NCBI RefSeq assembly: GCF_001517585.1
Contig: NZ_FBYC01000004.1
Coordinates: forward strand, 434,001 to 498,000
Direction: 5' to 3'
DNA length: 64,000 bases
Source of the DNA: Roseibaca calidilacus
Lineage (GTDB): Bacteria > Pseudomonadota > Alphaproteobacteria > Rhodobacterales > Rhodobacteraceae
Part shown: one piece after another, positions 1-8,668 of the stretch
How the letters are laid out: each line of letters begins with the position of its first letter
Numbering within the stretch: the stretch's first letter is position 1
Made by a program: the position numbers and the translations under genes
Notes under the pieces: generated by a model
What the model was told of the DNA's origin: nothing
Database searches by the model: none
The model's input: only the letters and a program-made list of their open reading frames with translations

Positions 1-1
1 T

Positions 2-472
2 ACTGAAACCTTAGCAGTACTATCACAGAGTCGGCTCTATGGCACGCCCTGTTTTCCTCCCGGCGCAGGGCCGGATTTCGTGAATGCGGCGGTGCGGTGC
101 CGCACATCGCTTTCTCCGTCAGAGGTGTTGGACAGGTTGCACCAAATAGAGGTCCGCATGGGCCGGGTGCGGCAGGTCCGCTGGGGGGCGCGGGTGATTG
201 ATATCGACCTTCTGGCCTATGGCGATCAAGTCTTGCCCGACCGTGCCGGATACGCCCATTGGGCCGCATTGGCGCCCGAAGCGCAGGCCGTGCGCGCGCC
301 GCAGGACTTGATCCTGCCGCATCCGCGCCTGCATGAACGCGGTTTCGTGCTGGTCCCGTTGATGGATGTCGCGCCCGATTGGGTGCATCCGGTCACAGGC
401 CAGACGGTGCGCCAGATGCATGCTGCGCTGGACCCTGCCGAGCTTGCGCAAATCCAACCGCTGACAGAATGA
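2..472 (+). CDS. folK: FolK, 5' end outside window
   Basis: Hydroxymethyldihydropterin pyrophosphokinase, which transfers pyrophosphate from ATP to the pterin alcohol in folate synthesis. The frame is open from base 2 without a stop, so the gene begins upstream of the window. An internal GTG at 80 is not the start, because the residues before it already match the family (a GPDFVN block). Further on, the family signature RWGARVIDIDLLAYG and a PHPRLHERGFVLVPL block are clear. About 157 codons are present, roughly the C-terminal four fifths of the usual protein. rpoZ follows after 72 bases. Confidence 0.93.
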   Translation, partial: TETLAVLSQSRLYGTPCFPPGAGPDFVNAAVRCRTSLSPSEVLDRLHQIEVRMGRVRQVRWGARVIDIDLLAYGDQVLPDRAGYAHWAALAPEAQAVRAPQDLILPHPRLHERGFVLVPLMDVAPDWVHPVTGQTVRQMHAALDPAELAQIQPLTE

Positions 473-544
473 TTCGGCCCTTGTATTATGTCTGCTTGGG
501 CGGTAGAAGGCCGCTTCCTGCCCAGCTTGATATGGAGTGCACCG

Positions 545-907
545 ATGGCACGCGTAACCGTCGAAGATTGCGTTGACAAGGTCCCGAACCGGTTTGAACT
601 GGTGGCTCTTGCTGCGCACCGCGCACGCGAAATTGCCGCTGGCGCCGCGTTGACTGTCGATCGCGACAACGACAAGAACCCGGTCGTTGCCCTGCGCGAG
701 ATCGAGGAAGAAACCCAAGGCGCCGATGAATTGCGTGAGCGGTTGATCGAAAGCTTGCAGACCCAGATCGAGGTCGATCTGCCCGAAGATGACGACATGT
801 CGCTGTTGATGGGGGCGTCCTCTGATGACAAGCCGACCGACGGCGACATGAGCGAAGAGCAAATGCTGCGCGCCTTGATGGAAGTGCACAGCCAGCAAAA
901 CGGGTAA
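545..907 (+). CDS. rpoZ: RNA polymerase omega subunit
   Basis: Small RNA polymerase subunit (120 aa) that assists assembly of the core enzyme through beta'. It begins [20 protein letters not shown], the standard omega N-terminus, followed by the RAREI and [10 protein letters not shown] blocks. The ATG at 545 is preferred over an upstream in-frame start at 488 because family similarity begins exactly there. The C-terminal half is acidic and low in complexity, as usual in alphaproteobacteria. The (p)ppGpp enzyme follows 57 bases later, a common pairing since omega helps form a ppGpp site on RNA polymerase. Confidence 0.96.
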   Translation: MARVTVEDCVDKVPNRFELVALAAHRAREIAAGAALTVDRDNDKNPVVALREIEEETQGADELRERLIESLQTQIEVDLPEDDDMSLLMGASSDDKPTDGDMSEEQMLRALMEVHSQQNG

Positions 908-964
908 GGCGCGCGCCTTGGCCGTTTCGCCCCATCCTATCGGGCCTTGCCACAAGAGGTGCCG

Positions 965-3082
965 GTGATCGCAGTTGATGACCTGATCGCCCTGATCCAC
1001 AACTACAATCCCGGTTGCAACCAAGACCTTGTGCGCAGGGCTTGGGCCTATGGCGAGGCGATGCATGAAGGCCAGTTCCGGCATTCGGGCGAGCCGTATT
1101 TCACACATCCGGTCGCTGTTGCCGCCATCCTGACCGAAATGCGGCTGGATGACGCGACCCTTGTCACAGCGCTTCTGCATGACACGATCGAAGACACCAA
1201 ATCCACCTATTCAGAGGTTGAGCGCCTATTTGGCACCGAGATCGTCGAATTGGTGGATGGTGTCACCAAGCTGACCAATCTTCAGCTTTCCTCGTCCGAA
1301 GCCAAGCAGGCCGAGAATTTCCGCAAGCTCTTGATCGCCATGTCACGCGATTTGCGGGTGATCCTTGTCAAGCTGGCGGACCGGCTGCACAACATGCGCA
1401 CCATCCGTTCCATGCGGCCTGAAAAGCAGGCGCAAAAGGCGCGCGAGACGATGGATATCTACGCGCCGCTGGCCGGTCGCATGGGTATGCAATGGATGCG
1501 CGAGGAACTGGAAGACCTGTCCTTCCGCGTGCTGAACCCCGAAGCGCGCAATTCCATTCTGCGCCGGTTTATCACCTTGCAGCGCGAAGCGGGCGATGTG
1601 GTGCATCGCATCAGCAACGACATCCGCGCCGAGTTGGACCGCGCAGGTGTCGAGGCCGATGTCTACGGACGCGCCAAGAAACCCTATTCCATCTGGCGCA
1701 AGATGCAGGAGAAAGAACTTGCGTTCTCGCGCCTGTCGGACATTTACGGATTTCGCATCATCACTGGCGATGTGGCCGAATGCTACAAGGTGCTGGGCAT
1801 CATGCATCAGCGGTGGCGCGCGGTGCCGGGGCGGTTCAAGGATTATATCAGCCAACCGAAATCGAACGGGTATCGGTCGATTCACACCACGGTGTCGGGC
1901 CGCGACGGCAAGCGTGTGGAAATCCAGATCCGCACGCGCGAGATGCACGAAGTGGCCGAAGCGGGTGTCGCCGCGCATTGGGCGTATCGTGATGGCGCGC
2001 GGTCGGAAAACCCTTTCGCGGTGGACCCCGCACGCTGGATCGCCACGCTGACCGAAGGTTTGCAGAACGAGGAGGACCACGGCGCCTTCCTCGAACATGT
2101 CAAGCTGGAGATGTATTCCGATCAGGTGTTCTGTTTCTCGCCCAAGGGCGATGTAATCCAGCTGCCGCGCGGGGCGACGCCGCTGGATTTTGCCTATGCG
2201 ATTCATACGCGCATTGGCGACAAATGCGTGTCGGCCAAGGTGGATGGGCTGCGCGTGCCGCTTTGGACGCGGCTGCGCAACGGGCAATCGGTGGTCATCA
2301 TTACCGCCGAGGGGCAACGCCCACAGGCAAGCTGGATCGACCTTGTGGTGACAGGGCGCGCAAAATCCGCCATTCGCCGTTCCTTGCGAGACGAGGACCG
2401 CGAACGCTTCGTGCGGCTTGGCACGGAGCTTTTGCGCGCTGCGTTCGACGCGATTGGCCGCGAGATGACTGGCAAAGCCATAGCCACCGCCGCGCGCATG
2501 TTGGGCATTGCGTCTGAATCCGAACTTCGCGCGCAGGTCGGCTCTGCCGAGATCAGCGCGCGCAAAGTGGTCGGCACGCTGTATCCCGAAGGTGTGCAAG
2601 TCGAGCCCGAGGTGGACGCCACGCGCCCCGTGGTTGGTCTTGCCGCGGACCAGTCCTTTCGGCGGGCCGCCTGTTGTCAGCCGCTTCCGGGCGAGCGGAT
2701 CGTGGGGATCACCTATCGCGGCAAGGGTGTCGTGGCCCATAGCATGGATTGCGAGGCGCTGGCGGAATTCGACAATCAGGCCGACCGCTGGGTTGAACTG
2801 CGCTGGCAGGACGGCACCCACCCGTCAGTATACGAGGTCATGCTGGAAATGACCATTTCCAACGACGCGGGCGTTCTGGGCCGCGTGTGCAGCTTGATCG
2901 GCGAGCATAAGGCAAATATCTCGGACCTGCGGTTCTTGGACCGCAAGCCGGATTTCTTCTTGCTGCGTATTATGGTGGAACTGCGCGGCGTTTCGCATCT
3001 GCATCAGGTGATGACCGCGCTTGAAGCCGAAACGGCAGTTGCGCAAATCGCCAGAGTGCGCGATCCTTCACAGCGACCCTAA
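965..3082 (+). CDS. rsh: Bifunctional (p)ppGpp synthetase/hydrolase (RSH)
   Basis: Makes and degrades (p)ppGpp in the stringent response. Order seen: HD hydrolase domain with the HDTIEDT motif, RelA/SpoT synthetase domain with YRSIHTTV, a TGS domain (VFCFSPKGDVIQLP), and a C-terminal ACT domain (EMTISNDAGVLGRV). Length of about 705 aa is normal for the single alphaproteobacterial RSH. The start is taken at GTG 965, which gives MIAVDDLIALI after an AAGAGG-like site. A TTG at 947 would add six residues. The intact HD motif suggests hydrolase activity is kept. Confidence 0.95.
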   Translation: MIAVDDLIALIHNYNPGCNQDLVRRAWAYGEAMHEGQFRHSGEPYFTHPVAVAAILTEMRLDDATLVTALLHDTIEDTKSTYSEVERLFGTEIVELVDGVTKLTNLQLSSSEAKQAENFRKLLIAMSRDLRVILVKLADRLHNMRTIRSMRPEKQAQKARETMDIYAPLAGRMGMQWMREELEDLSFRVLNPEARNSILRRFITLQREAGDVVHRISNDIRAELDRAGVEADVYGRAKKPYSIWRKMQEKELAFSRLSDIYGFRIITGDVAECYKVLGIMHQRWRAVPGRFKDYISQPKSNGYRSIHTTVSGRDGKRVEIQIRTREMHEVAEAGVAAHWAYRDGARSENPFAVDPARWIATLTEGLQNEEDHGAFLEHVKLEMYSDQVFCFSPKGDVIQLPRGATPLDFAYAIHTRIGDKCVSAKVDGLRVPLWTRLRNGQSVVIITAEGQRPQASWIDLVVTGRAKSAIRRSLRDEDRERFVRLGTELLRAAFDAIGREMTGKAIATAARMLGIASESELRAQVGSAEISARKVVGTLYPEGVQVEPEVDATRPVVGLAADQSFRRAACCQPLPGERIVGITYRGKGVVAHSMDCEALAEFDNQADRWVELRWQDGTHPSVYEVMLEMTISNDAGVLGRVCSLIGEHKANISDLRFLDRKPDFFLLRIMVELRGVSHLHQVMTALEAETAVAQIARVRDPSQRP

Positions 3083-3118
3083 ACGCGCCAGAGCAGGCGC
3101 GAAACCAAGGCTTACCGG

Positions 3119-3760
3119 GTGGTTTTCAAACGACGCAGCCCTCGATCTTTTCTTCAGTGGTTGAAGAACATGGCCTATCCTGACGGGGGCTGGCAGCGGG
3201 CGGGCAGCTATGTCTGGCACCGCCTTCGCCGCTTGCCCGACCGACCCGAGCGTATTGCCAAGGGGATTGCCGCAGGGGTGATGGTGTCCTTCCTGCCGAT
3301 TTTCGGGTTTCACTTTCTGTCGGCGGCGGCCTTGGCCTGGGTATTGCGCGGCAATATCTTGGCGGCGCTTTTGGGCACGTTCTTCGGCAATCCGTTCACC
3401 TTCCCACTTATCGTGGTCGGCGCCATGGAAACTGGCAGCCTCATTCTGGGGCAGGGGCATATGGCCACACCGCGCCGGGTGATGTCGGGCTTCAAGAGTG
3501 TCTGGACCGAAACCATGGCCAATCTTCATGCGCTGATCACGCCAGCGACGGCCAGCTGGGAGCAGACACGCAGCTTTTATGCAGAAGTGTTTTTGCCCTA
3601 TATGCTGGGGGGGCTTGTTGTCGGCAGCATCTTTGGCGTGATTGCCTATGCGGTGTCGCTGCCGATTATCCGCGCTTACCGGGCTCGCCGCGAGCGCAAG
3701 CTGCAAAAGCGGTTCGAGCGCGCCCGACGTGCGGCGCAGAAAACCGGCCAGCGCAATTGA
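3119..3760 (+). CDS. DUF2062 membrane protein
   Basis: A 213-aa protein of the DUF2062 family, function unknown. It has a basic N-terminus (VFKRRSPRSF), a family block around GIAAGVMVSFLPIFGFHF, two membrane segments (about residues 60-90 and 160-190), and a very basic arginine-rich tail. It starts with GTG 36 bases after the RSH gene. The gene order rpoZ-rsh-DUF2062-pdxJ-acpS is typical of Rhodobacteraceae, which supports the call. Confidence 0.85.
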   Translation: MVFKRRSPRSFLQWLKNMAYPDGGWQRAGSYVWHRLRRLPDRPERIAKGIAAGVMVSFLPIFGFHFLSAAALAWVLRGNILAALLGTFFGNPFTFPLIVVGAMETGSLILGQGHMATPRRVMSGFKSVWTETMANLHALITPATASWEQTRSFYAEVFLPYMLGGLVVGSIFGVIAYAVSLPIIRAYRARRERKLQKRFERARRAAQKTGQRN

Positions 3761-3823
3761 GCGCACACCATTGAGTTTGCCATGGCGCGGCGTATGTTAG
3801 GCACCAAACCAGCGGGGACGATG

Positions 3824-4582
3824 ATGAGCGATTCCACATCCGACACTATGTTGCGCCTTGGCGTCAATATCGACCATGTGGCCACGTTGCGCAACGCGCG
3901 TGGCGGTGCGATGCCCGATCCGGTGCGTGCGGCGAAATTGGCGCAGGCCGCCGGGGCGGATGGCATAACCCTGCATTTGCGCGAAGATCGCCGCCATATC
4001 CGCGACGCGGACCTGCCCGCCATTCAGGCGGCGGTGAGCATTCCCATCAACCTTGAAATGGCGGCGACCGACGAGATGGCCGCAATCGCGTTGGCGCATC
4101 GGCCAGAGGCTATCTGCATTGTCCCCGAACGCCGCGAAGAACGCACGACCGAGGGCGGGCTGGACGTGGCGGGCGACGAGGCACGTCTGCGCGACTACAT
4201 CGCCCCGTTGCGCGCGGCTGGCAGCCGGGTGTCGCTGTTCGTGGCCCCCGATGAAGCCCAGATCGAAGCCGCCGCGCGCGTTGGCGCGCAGGTGGTCGAA
4301 TTGCACACCGGCGCTTATTGCGAGCATGTGGAAGCCGGGAACACTGCCGCGCGCGATGCCGAATTGCGCCGCCTGTTCGTTTGCGCCGCCTTGGCCGATG
4401 AACTCGGGCTAGAGGTTCACGCCGGTCATGGGCTGAATTTCGACAATGTTGGCCCGATCGCGGCCATTCCGGAACTGGTAGAGTTGAATATCGGGCATTT
4501 CCTGATTGGCGAGGCGGTGTTCACAGGGCTGGAAGCCGCGCTGGCCGAAATGCGCCGCCTGATGAATCTGGCCCGCGACTGA
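3824..4582 (+). CDS. pdxJ: Pyridoxine 5'-phosphate synthase
   Basis: Condenses 3-amino-2-oxopropyl phosphate with deoxyxylulose 5-phosphate to give pyridoxine 5'-phosphate, the last ring-forming step of vitamin B6 synthesis. A TIM-barrel protein with the [16 protein letters not shown]-terminus, [16 protein letters not shown] and HAGHGLNF blocks. Two adjacent ATGs (3821, 3824) and one at 3848 are possible starts. 3824 gives 252 aa, close to family length. acpS follows after seven bases, so the two are probably cotranscribed. Confidence 0.95.
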   Translation: MSDSTSDTMLRLGVNIDHVATLRNARGGAMPDPVRAAKLAQAAGADGITLHLREDRRHIRDADLPAIQAAVSIPINLEMAATDEMAAIALAHRPEAICIVPERREERTTEGGLDVAGDEARLRDYIAPLRAAGSRVSLFVAPDEAQIEAAARVGAQVVELHTGAYCEHVEAGNTAARDAELRRLFVCAALADELGLEVHAGHGLNFDNVGPIAAIPELVELNIGHFLIGEAVFTGLEAALAEMRRLMNLARD

Positions 4583-4589
4583 GACGGCA

Positions 4590-5003
4590 ATGATCCTTGG
4601 CATCGGCAGCGATCTTGCCAATATCGACCGGATTGCGGGCACGCTTGCGCGCTTTGGCGATCGGTTCCGAAACCGGGTGTTTACCGCGGACGAATTGGCG
4701 CGCGCTGCCCGACAAGGCGATGCTCCTGCCGTTTATGCCAAGCGTTGGGCCGCGAAGGAAGCCTGTTCCAAGGCGCTGGGCACGGGGCTGTCGATGGGCA
4801 TTGCTTGGCGCGACATGTGGGTGACGAACCTGCGCAGCGGCCAGCCTGTCATGCATGTGACCGGCTGGGCCGAAGACCGCCTGCGCCAGATGACCCCGCC
4901 GGGCCATCGGGCGGTGATTCACGTCACCATTACAGATGACCATCCTTGGGCGCAGGCATTTGTCGTGATCGAAGCCCGGCCCCTCGACCAACATGTGATG
5001 TGA
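4590..5003 (+). CDS. acpS: Holo-[acyl-carrier-protein] synthase
   Basis: Transfers 4'-phosphopantetheine from CoA to apo-ACP, activating it for fatty acid synthesis. The [13 protein letters not shown]-terminus and the [17 protein letters not shown] core carry the metal-binding Asp and Glu of the family. 137 aa, normal. It closes the pdxJ-acpS pair and is followed at once by a strong terminator. In many relatives lepB-rnc-era-recO continue this operon. Here they do not. Confidence 0.95.
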   Translation: MILGIGSDLANIDRIAGTLARFGDRFRNRVFTADELARAARQGDAPAVYAKRWAAKEACSKALGTGLSMGIAWRDMWVTNLRSGQPVMHVTGWAEDRLRQMTPPGHRAVIHVTITDDHPWAQAFVVIEARPLDQHVM

Positions 5004-5015
5004 TCCAAACAGGAC

Positions 5016-5043
5016 AAAGGCGCCCCGAAAGGGGGGCGCCTTT
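5016..5043 (+). terminator. Rho-independent-type hairpin after acpS
   Basis: Arms AAAGGCGCC and GGCGCCTTT pair perfectly and extend with further C/G pairs around a short loop. It lies 12 bases after the acpS stop and ends in TTT. It would stop transcription of the rpoZ-to-acpS block. Confidence 0.85.
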
Positions 5044-5425
5044 GGTAATCGCACTCAAAATTTGACGTCAAATCACTCGTTAAAATCAATGCTTACGAAA
5101 ACAGGAATCTACTGGTTAATGTGAGCGTGCTACAGCCAGCCGTCTGGCGCGTTTCGCCGCGCGTGACCATGGAAGGGCGGGCAAGGCTTGCGAGGCCTCT
5201 GCCAGAACGCCATGGACCCAGCGATTATGTGTATCATAGGGCATGTTTCGTGCGCTCCTTCGACTGTGATTGCTGTTGCGACACCCCTGTGTATCGTGCC
5301 CGAATCCGGCACAGATATGGCGCGAGCATGAAAAATGCGCGGCACGGCCCGCGCGCTTGATGCCGATTGCGATTGCGCGGCCCCAGACGATACGCCATCA
5401 TCAGCGTTCAAGAACGGAGGGTGCG
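5044..5425 (+). promoter_or_regulatory. Intergenic region with a perfect 14-bp palindrome
   Basis: No convincing gene is present in this 380-base gap. It is visibly more AT-rich near 5055-5115 and holds the palindrome ATTTGACGTCAAAT (5060-5073), which looks like a dimeric regulator site. An AACGGAGG ribosome site sits at 5413-5420, just before the DUF3775 gene. Short ORFs here lack family features. Confidence 0.4.
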
Positions 5426-5755
5426 ATGCTTTCAATCAGCCTGCGCAAGATTGTGCATATCATCTATTTGGCCCGCGAAGGCGCGGTCGGAGAGGACGAG
5501 GCCCATGCCTTTATCGATGCGCTGAATTCGGATGAACAGGCCAGCCTGACCGCCGTGGCTTGGATCGGGCGCGGCGCATTCGAGGCCGATGAATATGCCG
5601 AGGCCGTCGCCACCGCCGAAGCGGAAGCAACCACGCCCACAGCAGATTACCTGCTGGGCATGCCACATCTGGCCGAGAATTTGGAAAACGGGTTGGAAGA
5701 ACTGGGGCTGGACCCAAGCGGCGAGGAAGAAGATTTCCTGCGTCAAGGGTCCTGA
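5426..5755 (+). CDS. DUF3775 protein
   Basis: A 109-aa acidic cytosolic protein of the DUF3775 family, function unknown. The ATG at 5426 has a strong AACGGAGG site six bases upstream. In-frame upstream codons are not protein-like. The sequence is helix-rich (DEDEAHAFIDALNSDEQ-type) and ends with an acidic tail. It converges with the holin gene, whose last codons overlap its 3' end by 13 bases. Confidence 0.8.
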   Translation: MLSISLRKIVHIIYLAREGAVGEDEAHAFIDALNSDEQASLTAVAWIGRGAFEADEYAEAVATAEAEATTPTADYLLGMPHLAENLENGLEELGLDPSGEEEDFLRQGS

Positions 5756-6237
5756 GCGGCTTTCCAATCGGCCAGCGCTGGGTTGCCGGGGGCTGTGTCG
5801 GGCAATTTGCGGGGCAGGGGCGGTGGTGTGAACTTGCCCAGACGGGCATGATGCGCCTCTCTTGCGCCGAAATAGAACGCGACCACCGCGCCCAGCAACC
5901 ACCACAAGGGTTCTGGCACCAGTGCCAAAGCCTGCATCCGCCGGGCAAAGCCGTCCGGGTCGGCCATGGCGTAAACGAACAAGGCCAGCGTGCCGATGGC
6001 CAGCATGGGCCGGGGCAGACGGTTCAACCCGTTTACGAAAGTGTCGAACCTGCCCCGCCGCGCATATTGGAATTCGGCCAGATGGCTGGCATGGGCGGCG
6101 GTATAGGCGTCATGGTCCAATTCCATCGCGCGGGTGGCATTGGGGCGGAACACTTCGGCGACCTTGGTCACACCATCGCTTAGGGCGCGCGCGCCGCCCG
6201 CGGACCCGAACAGCGCCCCGAAGAGTGAGCGGATCAT
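5743..6237 (-). CDS. GTA-type 3-TM holin
   Basis: Holin-like membrane protein (164 aa from the ATG ending at 6237). It has an N-terminal hydrophobic patch (MIRSLFGALFGSAGG), a soluble linker, and two clear membrane segments (about residues 75-95 and 108-125), matching the family of 3-TM holins tied to gene transfer agent (GTA) release in Rhodobacter capsulatus. It overlaps the endolysin gene by four bases, so the pair is translationally coupled. Its role would be to let the endolysin cross the inner membrane. A prophage remnant is the alternative, but no other phage genes are nearby. Confidence 0.8.
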   Translation of the reverse strand: MIRSLFGALFGSAGGARALSDGVTKVAEVFRPNATRAMELDHDAYTAAHASHLAEFQYARRGRFDTFVNGLNRLPRPMLAIGTLALFVYAMADPDGFARRMQALALVPEPLWWLLGAVVAFYFGAREAHHARLGKFTPPPLPRKLPDTAPGNPALADWKAAQDP

Positions 6238-6833
6238 GCCCATGCCCCGGTGCGCGCGCGGTGCTGCGCGTCGGTCAGGTGGTAGCGCGGGCTGATGAAT
6301 TCTTCGGCCCGTATGATCCAGCCGCCTTTGCCGCCATCGCGCCGGCGTGCGAATTTGCGGCTGGCCGGGCGCTGGTCGGCGATGCGGTAGTAATAGTCTC
6401 GCCGTGCAATGCCGTAAGCATCGACCATATGGTTCGGGGCCATGTCGAAAGCCCAATGCGTGGCGGCAATCGTTTGCGGCCCGATCACGCCGTCCACGGT
6501 CACATCCTGCCCCATCTCATTCAACAAGCGTTGCAAGATGCGCACCGCATTGGCCCCTGCGTTCACATACATGTCGAACACCGTGGCCCATAGCGGTTCG
6601 GGCAGATCGCCAATGCGGGGGCGGGTGAAATAATGCTCGACATAGATCGTGACGGCATCGTCGCGGGTCAGGGCGCGCACATCGTCCACGCAGACCTGCT
6701 GGTGCGGGCGCAGGCGGCGCAGCGTGTGCAGGGTTACGCCGAAATTGGTCGCGCCACCCGGATCATCGGGGTCATTGACGAAACCGCCTTCACGGGCGAC
6801 GATCTGCTCGGCTAGGTTTTGAACGCTGGTCAT
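6234..6833 (-). CDS. GH108 endolysin (N-acetylmuramidase)
   Basis: Peptidoglycan hydrolase of glycoside hydrolase family 108. The catalytic Glu sits in IVAREGGF (residue 15), followed by DPDDPGGATNFGVT, the family signature. The C-terminal half matches the PG-binding module of these lysozymes. 199 aa from the ATG at 6833, no signal peptide, so it relies on the downstream holin. The stand-alone endolysin-holin pair mirrors the GTA release cassette of R. capsulatus. The upstream gap shared with ribB has a TTAACC half-site at 6912 but no full CtrA box. Confidence 0.85.
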   Translation of the reverse strand: MTSVQNLAEQIVAREGGFVNDPDDPGGATNFGVTLHTLRRLRPHQQVCVDDVRALTRDDAVTIYVEHYFTRPRIGDLPEPLWATVFDMYVNAGANAVRILQRLLNEMGQDVTVDGVIGPQTIAATHWAFDMAPNHMVDAYGIARRDYYYRIADQRPASRKFARRRDGGKGGWIIRAEEFISPRYHLTDAQHRARTGAWA

Positions 6834-6996
6834 GGCGGCAAGCTCCGGTGCGGGATGCTGTGTTTTGCCAGTCTTGGGCAAACCGACGCTGAACGGCGCG
6901 CACGCCGCGTTAACCTTGGCGCCGGGCGCGATGCCCCTTTTCCAAGGCCCGGCTTTGGGCTATCTGGGCCGCAAGGCAGATAAGGAAGCGCGCAAG

Positions 6997-8124
6997 ATGC
7001 AATATGAAAAGCCCGGCGAGGTCGAGCAAAGCTGGCGTGACGCCATATCCTCGACCGAAGAGATCATAGAGGAAGCGCGCAAGGGCCGGATGTTCATCCT
7101 TGTGGACCACGAAGACCGCGAGAACGAGGGCGATCTGGTCATTCCCGCGCAGATGGCCACGCCAGAGGCGATCAATTTCATGGCGACCCATGGCAAGGGG
7201 CTGATCTGCCTAACCCTGCCGGGCGAACGCATTGACCAGCTTGGCTTGCCGCTGATGGCCTCCAGCAATTCGTCGCGCCATGAAACCGCCTTCACTGTGT
7301 CGATAGAGGCGCGCGAAGGCGTGTCCACGGGTATTTCCGCCTATGACCGCGCCCGCACCGTGGCGGTGGCGATTGACCAGTCCAAGGGCGCGGCCGATAT
7401 TGCCACGCCCGGCCATGTGTTTCCGTTGCGCGCGCGCGATGGCGGCGTGCTGGTGCGCGCGGGCCATACCGAAGCGGCGGTCGATATCTCGCGGCTGGCG
7501 GGGCTGAACCCGTCTGGCGTGATCTGCGAGATCATGAAAGAAGACGGCGACATGGCGCGTCTGCCCGACCTTGTGGCCTTTGCACAGAAACACGGTATCA
7601 AGATCGGCACGATTGCCGACCTGATCGCCTATCGCCGCCGCCACGACAACCTTGTGCGCAAGATGGCGGAACAGGTCATCACCTCGGAATTCGGGGGCGA
7701 ATGGCAGATGCGGGTCTATTCCGACACCACCCAAGGCGCAGAGCATGTCGTGCTTATCAAAGGCGACATCACCACGCCCGACCCGGTGCTGGTGCGGATG
7801 CATGCGTTCGATCCGCTTTTGGACATGGTTGGCACCGGTGGTCCGGGCCGCGCGGGCGAGTTTTCCGACGCAATGCAGTTGATCGCGGATGAAGGGCGCG
7901 GCGTGCTGGTGCTGTTGCGCGACACGCATATGAAGATGGCGATGTCCGATGCCTCGCCCCAGACCTTGCGGCAATACGGGCTTGGCGCACAGATCTTGTC
8001 ATCCTTGGGCATGCACGACCTTGTGTTGCTGACCAATTCCAAAACCCCGCGTGTGGTCGGGCTGGAAGGCTATGGTCTGTCCATTGTCGGCACCCGCAAA
8101 ATCCCACCCCGGAAAGGCGCCTGA
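6997..8124 (+). CDS. ribB: RibB with degenerate GTP cyclohydrolase II-like domain (RibBX type)
   Basis: N-terminal 3,4-dihydroxy-2-butanone-4-phosphate synthase, with DHEDRENEGDLVIPA, HTEAAVDISRLAGL and related blocks, makes the four-carbon precursor of riboflavin. Residues about 215-375 align with GTP cyclohydrolase II, but the zinc cysteines normally found after VLVRMH are absent (the segment reads FDPLLDMVGTGG), so that activity is probably lost. The ATG at 6997 has an AAGGAAG site. An upstream in-frame start at 6832 adds non-conserved residues. ribH follows after one base. Confidence 0.9.
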   Translation: MQYEKPGEVEQSWRDAISSTEEIIEEARKGRMFILVDHEDRENEGDLVIPAQMATPEAINFMATHGKGLICLTLPGERIDQLGLPLMASSNSSRHETAFTVSIEAREGVSTGISAYDRARTVAVAIDQSKGAADIATPGHVFPLRARDGGVLVRAGHTEAAVDISRLAGLNPSGVICEIMKEDGDMARLPDLVAFAQKHGIKIGTIADLIAYRRRHDNLVRKMAEQVITSEFGGEWQMRVYSDTTQGAEHVVLIKGDITTPDPVLVRMHAFDPLLDMVGTGGPGRAGEFSDAMQLIADEGRGVLVLLRDTHMKMAMSDASPQTLRQYGLGAQILSSLGMHDLVLLTNSKTPRVVGLEGYGLSIVGTRKIPPRKGA

Positions 8125-8125
8125 C

Positions 8126-8668
8126 ATGGCTGCAAACGAATCCCATTACAGCTTGCCGCGCCCGTCCTTTGACCGCGCCCCAAAACTGCTGATCGTGGTG
8201 GCACCCTATTACAAGGACATCGCCGATCAACTGGTTGCCGGTGCGCGGGCAGAGATTGAAGCGGTCGGCGGCACCCATGACACCATCGAAGTGCCCGGCG
8301 CGCTGGAAGTGCCCACCGCCATCGGGCAGGCGTTTCGCATGTCAGATTTCGACGGCTTCGTGGCCTTGGGCTGCGTCATCCGGGGAGAGACGACGCATTA
8401 CGACACGGTCTGTAATGACAGTTCGCGCGCGATTACGCTGCTGGGCTTGCAAGGGGCTTGCATTGGCAACGGCATTCTGACCGTGGAAAACCGCGCGCAG
8501 GCAGAGGTTCGCGCCGACGCCGCTGGCCAGAACAAGGGCGGGGGTGCTGCGGCCGCAGCGTTGCACCTGATCGCACTGGCACGTCGCTGGGGCGGCACGA
8601 AGCGTAGCGTGGGCTTCATGCCAAAGGCAGATGAATTCCAGATCGCGACTGGCGGGGACAAGCTATGA
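8126..8668 (+). CDS. ribH: Lumazine synthase
   Basis: 6,7-dimethyl-8-ribityllumazine synthase, penultimate step of riboflavin synthesis. The IEVPGALEVPTAI, GCVIRGETTHYD and NGILTVEN blocks are all present, including the catalytic His of the GETTHYD motif. 180 aa, with a C-terminal extension. It starts one base after the ribB stop and overlaps nusB by four bases, the usual ribB-ribH-nusB arrangement. Confidence 0.96.
   Translation: MAANESHYSLPRPSFDRAPKLLIVVAPYYKDIADQLVAGARAEIEAVGGTHDTIEVPGALEVPTAIGQAFRMSDFDGFVALGCVIRGETTHYDTVCNDSSRAITLLGLQGACIGNGILTVENRAQAEVRADAAGQNKGGGAAAAALHLIALARRWGGTKRSVGFMPKADEFQIATGGDKL

Noticed and set aside
119-1180. Long minus-strand frame over folK-rpoZ-rsh
   Set aside because: Antisense shadow of well-supported genes in GC-rich DNA. 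No family motifs.
1343-2821. 492-codon minus-strand frame inside rsh
   Set aside because: Shadow frame. The plus-strand RSH has all expected domains.
5121-5360. 79-codon ORF in the gap after acpS
   Set aside because: Cys/Arg-rich with no ribosome site and no resemblance to a known protein.
6905-6920. CtrA box controlling the endolysin
   Set aside because: Only one TTAAC half-site is present. The second half at the proper spacing is missing.
6834-6996. FMN riboswitch upstream of ribB
   Set aside because: The conserved RFN element blocks are not visible in this short leader.
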